Shown one piece after another: positions 60,554-64,000 of a stretch of DNA of 64,000 nucleotides (the first letter of the stretch is position 1; each line of letters starts with the position of its first letter). Below the pieces are notes generated by a model. It saw only the letters and a list, made by a program, of their open reading frames with translations. It searched no databases and was not told where the DNA came from. The DNA is from Mycobacterium sp. GTDB taxonomy: Bacteria > Actinomycetota > Actinomycetes > Mycobacteriales > Mycobacteriaceae. The position numbers and the translations under genes are program-made. The stretch lies in NCBI RefSeq assembly GCF_004298145.1, contig NZ_SCRH01000048.1, positions 1 to 64,000 of the forward strand, in the 5' to 3' direction.

Positions 60554-60955
60554 ATGCCGGGTATCGACTGGAATGCGCTGCGGGACAAGGCAATACAGGC
60601 GTCCGCGGGGGCCTACGCGCCCTACTCCCGGTTCGGTGTCGGTGCGGCCGCGCTGGTCGACGACGGCCGTGTGGTCACCGGGTGCAATGTGGAGAACGTC
60701 TCATATGGCCTTGGTTTCTGCGCCGAGTGCGCCGTGGTGTGCGCCCTGCATTCGACCGGCGGCGGCCGGCTGGTCGCGCTGGCGTGCGTGGGTCAGCGCG
60801 GATCGGTGCTGATGCCGTGCGGGCGATGCCGCCAGGTCCTGCTCGAGCACGGGGGCCCTGAGTTGTTGATCGACCATCCGGGCGGGCCGCGCCGGCTCGG
60901 TGACCTGCTGCCGGACGCCTTCGGCCCCGACGACCTGGCCGCGGGGCGCGGCTGA
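60554..60955 (+). CDS. cdd: Cytidine deaminase
   Basis: Zinc enzyme deaminating cytidine and deoxycytidine in pyrimidine salvage. The 133-residue protein has AYAPYSRFGVGAAAL (about residues 17-31), GCNVENVSYGLGFCAECAVV with catalytic Glu and first Zn Cys (about 44-63) and MPCGRCRQVLLEH with the Cys pair (about 85-97). ATG 60554 matches the H37Rv length exactly (133 aa). Stop overlaps the deoA start (TGATG). H37Rv Rv3315c. Divergent from sdhC. Confidence 0.95.
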   Translation: MPGIDWNALRDKAIQASAGAYAPYSRFGVGAAALVDDGRVVTGCNVENVSYGLGFCAECAVVCALHSTGGGRLVALACVGQRGSVLMPCGRCRQVLLEHGGPELLIDHPGGPRRLGDLLPDAFGPDDLAAGRG

Positions 60956-62238
60956 TGCCGCCCGGGTTCGACGCGCCCACGGTGATCAGGACCAAGCGCG
61001 ACGGCGGCCGGTTGTCCGACGCCGCCATCGACTGGGTCGTCGACGCCTACACCGACGGCCGGGTGGCCGAGGAACAGATGGCGGCCCTGCTGATGGCGAT
61101 CCTGTTGCGCGGCATGGATCGCGGCGAGACCGCCCGGTGGACGTCGGCGATGCTGGCCTCGGGCGAACGGCTCGACTTCAGCGACCTCGGCGTACCCACG
61201 GTGGACAAGCACTCCACCGGCGGGGTGGGGGACAAGATCACCCTGCCCCTGGTGCCCGTCGTCGCCGCCTGCGGCGCGGCGGTGCCGCAGGCGTCGGGCC
61301 GCGGGCTCGGCCATACCGGCGGCACCCTGGACAAGCTGGAATCCATCGCCGGTTTCACCGCCGAGCTGTCCAAGCGGCGCGTGCGCGACCAGCTGCGCGT
61401 CCTCGGCGCGGCCATCTTCGCCGCCGGCGATCTGGCCCCCGCCGACGCCAAACTGTATGCGCTGCGCGACATCACCGCCACCGTCGAGTCGCTGCCGCTG
61501 ATCGCCAGCTCGGTGATGAGCAAGAAGCTGGCCGAGGGGACCGGCGCGCTGGTGCTCGACGTGAAGGTCGGTTCCGGGGCGTTCACCGACTCGGAGGCGC
61601 AGTCGCGCGAGCTGGCGCAAATCATGGTCGAGCTGGGCGCCGCGCACGGGGTGCCCACCCGCGCGCTGCTGACGGACATGGACGGTCCGCTGGGCGCGAC
61701 CGTCGGCAACGCCCTCGAGGTCGCCGAGTCGCTCGAGGTGCTGGCCGGGGGCGGCCCGCCCGACGTCGTCGAGCTGACGCTGCGGCTGGCCTCCGAGATG
61801 CTCGAGCTGGCCGGGATCGACGACCGCGATCCCGCCGAGACGCTGTGCGACGGCACCGCGATGGACCGATTTCGCCGGCTCATCGCCGCCCAGGGCGGCG
61901 ATTTGTCGGTGCCGTTGCCGATCGGTCGGCACGCCGAGGCCGTGACCGCCGCCCGGGGCGGCACAATGGGCGATATCGACGCGATGGCAGTGGGGCTGGC
62001 GGCTTGGCGGCTCGGTGCGGGCAGATCCCGTCCGGGCGATCGGGTGCAGTTGGGCGCCGGCATCAGGATGCACCGCCGTCCCGGCGAGCCGGTCACGGCC
62101 GGTGAGCCGCTGTTCACCCTGTATACCGACACCCCGGAGCGCTTCGGCGCGGCGCTCGCCGAGCTGGACGGCGGCTGGAGCGTCGGCGACACGCCCCCGG
62201 CTTCCCGGCCGCTGATCATCGATCGGATCGTCACATGA
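60955..62238 (+). CDS. deoA: Thymidine phosphorylase
   Basis: Cleaves thymidine or deoxyuridine with phosphate to base plus deoxyribose 1-phosphate. The 427-residue protein shows the family signature VDKHSTGGVGDKITLPLVPVVAACG (about residues 82-106), SGRGLGHTGGTLDKLESI (about 114-131), the catalytic-region SSVMSKKLAEGTGALVLDVKVGSGAF (about 184-209), and a C-terminal domain ending in the usual beta barrel. Overlaps both cdd and add. H37Rv Rv3314c. Confidence 0.96.
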   Translation: MPPGFDAPTVIRTKRDGGRLSDAAIDWVVDAYTDGRVAEEQMAALLMAILLRGMDRGETARWTSAMLASGERLDFSDLGVPTVDKHSTGGVGDKITLPLVPVVAACGAAVPQASGRGLGHTGGTLDKLESIAGFTAELSKRRVRDQLRVLGAAIFAAGDLAPADAKLYALRDITATVESLPLIASSVMSKKLAEGTGALVLDVKVGSGAFTDSEAQSRELAQIMVELGAAHGVPTRALLTDMDGPLGATVGNALEVAESLEVLAGGGPPDVVELTLRLASEMLELAGIDDRDPAETLCDGTAMDRFRRLIAAQGGDLSVPLPIGRHAEAVTAARGGTMGDIDAMAVGLAAWRLGAGRSRPGDRVQLGAGIRMHRRPGEPVTAGEPLFTLYTDTPERFGAALAELDGGWSVGDTPPASRPLIIDRIVT

Positions 62239-63323
62239 CCACGCCACTGGGTCTGGAGCAGATCCGCAAGGCGCCCAAGGCGCTGCTGCACGACCACCTC
62301 GACGGCGGGCTGCGCCCGTCGACCGTGCTGGAGATCGCCGGGCAGGTCGGCTACGACGAGCTGCCCGCCACCGAGGTCGACGAGTTGGCGACGTGGTTTC
62401 GCACGCGATCGCACAGCGGATCGCTGGAGCGCTACCTGGAGCCGTTTTCACACACCGTCGCGGTGATGCAGACACCCGAGGCGCTGCATCGCGTCGCCTA
62501 CGAGTGCGTCGAAGATTTGGCCGCCGACTCGGTGGTCTACGCCGAGATCCGGTTCGCGCCCGAGCTGCACATCGACCGTGGGCTGTCCTTCGACGCCATC
62601 GTCGACGCCGTGCTGGCCGGGCTCGCCGACGGCGAGAAGGCCTGCGCCGGCGCGGGCCGTCCGATCGTGGTGCGCCTGCTGGTCACCGCGATGCGGCACG
62701 CGGCGGTGTCCCGGGAGATCGCCGAGCTGGCAATCCGGTTCCGGGACAAGGGGGTTGTCGGTTTCGACATCGCCGGCGCCGAGGCCGGCAACCCGCCGAC
62801 CCGGCACCTGGATGCTTTCGAGTACATGCGAGATCACAACGCCCGCTTCACTATTCATGCCGGTGAGGCGTTCGGCCTGCCGTCCATCCACGAGGCGATC
62901 GCCTTCTGCGGCGCCGACCGGCTGGGCCACGGGGTGCGGATCGTCGACGACATCGAAGTGCTGCCCGACGGACAGGTCCGGTTGGGCCAACAGGCAGCGA
63001 TCCTGCGGGACAAGCGGATTCCGCTGGAACTGTGTCCGAGCTCGAACGTGCAGACGGGCGCCGTCAAGAGCATCGCCGAGCATCCGTTCGATCTGCTGGC
63101 CCGCGCGCGGTTCCGGGTGACCGTCAACACCGATAACCGGTTGATGAGCGACACCTTCATGAGCCGCGAAATGCTCCGCCTGGTCGAGGCTTTCGGCTAC
63201 GGCTGGAGCGACCTCGAGCGGTTCACCATCAACGCGATGAAGTCCGCGTTCATCCCGTTCGACGAGCGGCTGGCGATCATCGACGAGGTGATCAAGCCGC
63301 GGTACGCGGTGCTGATCGGCTGA
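62235..63323 (+). CDS. add: Adenosine deaminase
   Basis: Zinc amidohydrolase converting adenosine to inosine. The 362-residue protein has the metal motif LHDHLDGGLRP (His 19 and 21), FTIHAGEAFGLPSI with the metal/substrate His and Glu (about 208-221), LGHGVRIVDD (about 233-242) and the catalytic NTDNRLMSDT (about 301-310; the family usually has NTDDP). Starts with ATGA overlap in deoA, so cdd-deoA-add is one salvage operon (Rv3315c-Rv3313c). Its inosine product would be a substrate for the IunH encoded 60 kb away. Confidence 0.95.
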   Translation: MTTPLGLEQIRKAPKALLHDHLDGGLRPSTVLEIAGQVGYDELPATEVDELATWFRTRSHSGSLERYLEPFSHTVAVMQTPEALHRVAYECVEDLAADSVVYAEIRFAPELHIDRGLSFDAIVDAVLAGLADGEKACAGAGRPIVVRLLVTAMRHAAVSREIAELAIRFRDKGVVGFDIAGAEAGNPPTRHLDAFEYMRDHNARFTIHAGEAFGLPSIHEAIAFCGADRLGHGVRIVDDIEVLPDGQVRLGQQAAILRDKRIPLELCPSSNVQTGAVKSIAEHPFDLLARARFRVTVNTDNRLMSDTFMSREMLRLVEAFGYGWSDLERFTINAMKSAFIPFDERLAIIDEVIKPRYAVLIG

Positions 63324-63354
63324 TAGGCCGCCGGCGTCATCGGGAGGGGTTCGA

Positions 63355-64000
63355 TCAGTCTGGCCCGCCGCGGCCAAAGCCGGTAGCCCATAACGGATCC
63401 GGCTCGACGGACAGCCCGATGGCGCGCGCCGTGCCGGCCAAGTGGGTCTGCACCAGGCGCACCGCTCGCGGGATATCGCCATCGCGCAGGGCTTCGGCGA
63501 TATCCTGATGCTCCTTCAGGATCGTGGCCACCCGATCGGGGTCGCGCAGCGCCGATTCGCCGATCATCCGCATCTGGCGGTCGCGCAACGACGCGTAGAA
63601 ACCGGACAGGATGGCGTTGCCCGACTCCTGCAGCGTGATGGCGTGGAAGGCGCGGTCGGCCGCCACGAACGCCCGCCAGTCCGTCGCGGCCGCCGCGTCG
63701 CGTTGCCGGGCAAGCTCGACCGACAGCCGCTCGAACACGGCGGCGCGCGCGGTCGTGTCGCGCCCGATCACCTTGCCGGCCGCGAACTGCTCCAGCACCA
63801 ACCGCGCCTCCATCACCGCGCGCACCTCGTCGGGCGAAACCGGAACCACCAGGGCGCCGCGCTGCGGATACAGGCGCAGCAATCCCTCGGCTTCCAGCCG
63901 CAGGAACGCCTCGCGCACGGGCGTTCGCGACATCCCCAGCGCGGTGGCCACGTCGCCCTCGCTGATCAGTTCGCCACCGGGGAACTCCCCGGCGAGCACC
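63355..64000 (-). CDS. GntR-family regulator, FCD subfamily (N terminus outside window)
   Basis: A transcription factor cut by the right edge; 214 residues are visible. The remaining part of the winged-helix domain is GEFPGGELISEGDVATALGMSRTPVREAFLRLEAEGLLRLYPQRGALVVP, the classic FadR/GntR helix-turn-helix. The FCD ligand-binding domain follows, with metal-type residues in EARLVLE, DRAFHAITLQESGN and KEHQDIAEALRDGD. The apparent start near 63999 is internal; family members begin about 15-25 residues earlier. It converges with add. Target genes and ligand are unknown. Confidence 0.88.
   Translation of the reverse strand, partial: VLAGEFPGGELISEGDVATALGMSRTPVREAFLRLEAEGLLRLYPQRGALVVPVSPDEVRAVMEARLVLEQFAAGKVIGRDTTARAAVFERLSVELARQRDAAAATDWRAFVAADRAFHAITLQESGNAILSGFYASLRDRQMRMIGESALRDPDRVATILKEHQDIAEALRDGDIPRAVRLVQTHLAGTARAIGLSVEPDPLWATGFGRGGPD

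Overview
The window is about 67-70% G+C and reads as chromosome from a slow-growing, non-tuberculous Mycobacterium, plausibly of or near the M. avium complex. The evidence is a long run of mycobacterial hallmark genes (CmaA1, AcrA1, LpqD, HtdY, OtsB2, DnaE2, MfpA and its GTPase conservon, SigJ, Sdh) in the same relative order as I remember for M. tuberculosis Rv3393 down to Rv3313c, read in reverse orientation. Assignments of H37Rv homologues are from memory of the families; no search was run. No rRNA, tRNA, CRISPR array or intact transposase gene was seen.

Layout. 1-2.5 kb: a KasB-like ketoacyl synthase cut by the window edge, a small membrane protein and nucleoside hydrolase (leftward). 2.5-9.6 kb: lipid-envelope genes cmaA1, acrA1, lpqD, an FAD oxidoreductase, htdY and otsB2. 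9.7-13.7 kb: a VapBC toxin-antitoxin pair, then dnaE2 behind a perfect SOS box. 13.7-19.6 kb: a five-gene accessory cassette absent from my recollection of the H37Rv order (two luciferase-like oxidoreductases, TetR regulator, kinase-like phosphotransferase, PEP-synthase-like swivel protein with no ATP-grasp domain); this is the best candidate for an undescribed system. 19.6-26.4 kb: nitroreductase, trmL, a methyltransferase, and the histidine kinase/roadblock/DUF742/GTPase/MfpA conservon. 26.4-31.5 kb: two tandem FHA-ABC exporters like Rv1747, the second with a degenerate first FHA domain. 31.5-36.4 kb: OYE-type reductase, folD, small membrane and secreted proteins, and a DUF222/HNH (13E12-type) gene. 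36.4-40.4 kb: the methionine operon metY-metX-methyltransferase-VOC behind a SAM-IV riboswitch. 40.6-47.6 kb: two unrelated isocitrate dehydrogenases side by side, a hydrolase, trpS, a YhjD-like membrane protein, and a Gdx-type SMR exporter behind a guanidine-III riboswitch. 47.6-53.7 kb: nagA-sugI, an inserted DoxD-DoxA fusion with a small secreted protein, dacB1 and a 99-residue protein. 53.7-64 kb: class III aminotransferase, a 57-bp minisatellite that carries the sigJ promoter, sigJ, a DoxX-like protein, sdhCDAB, the nucleoside salvage operon cdd-deoA-add, and a GntR regulator cut by the right edge.

How it works together. Several operons show tight coupling (ATGA, TGATG or GTGA overlaps): htdY/otsB2 converge, metX/methyltransferase, HK-roadblock, GTPase-mfpA, sdhC-D-A-B and cdd-deoA-add. 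Many genes have a TANNNT hexamer 6-7 nt before the start codon, the arrangement expected for leaderless mycobacterial mRNAs; this was used to choose starts for iunH, cmaA1, otsB2, vapB, dnaE2, the first cassette gene, the nitroreductase, the upstream FHA-ABC gene and sigJ. Two metabolite riboswitches (SAM-IV, guanidine-III), one SOS box and several unassigned palindromes give the regulatory picture.
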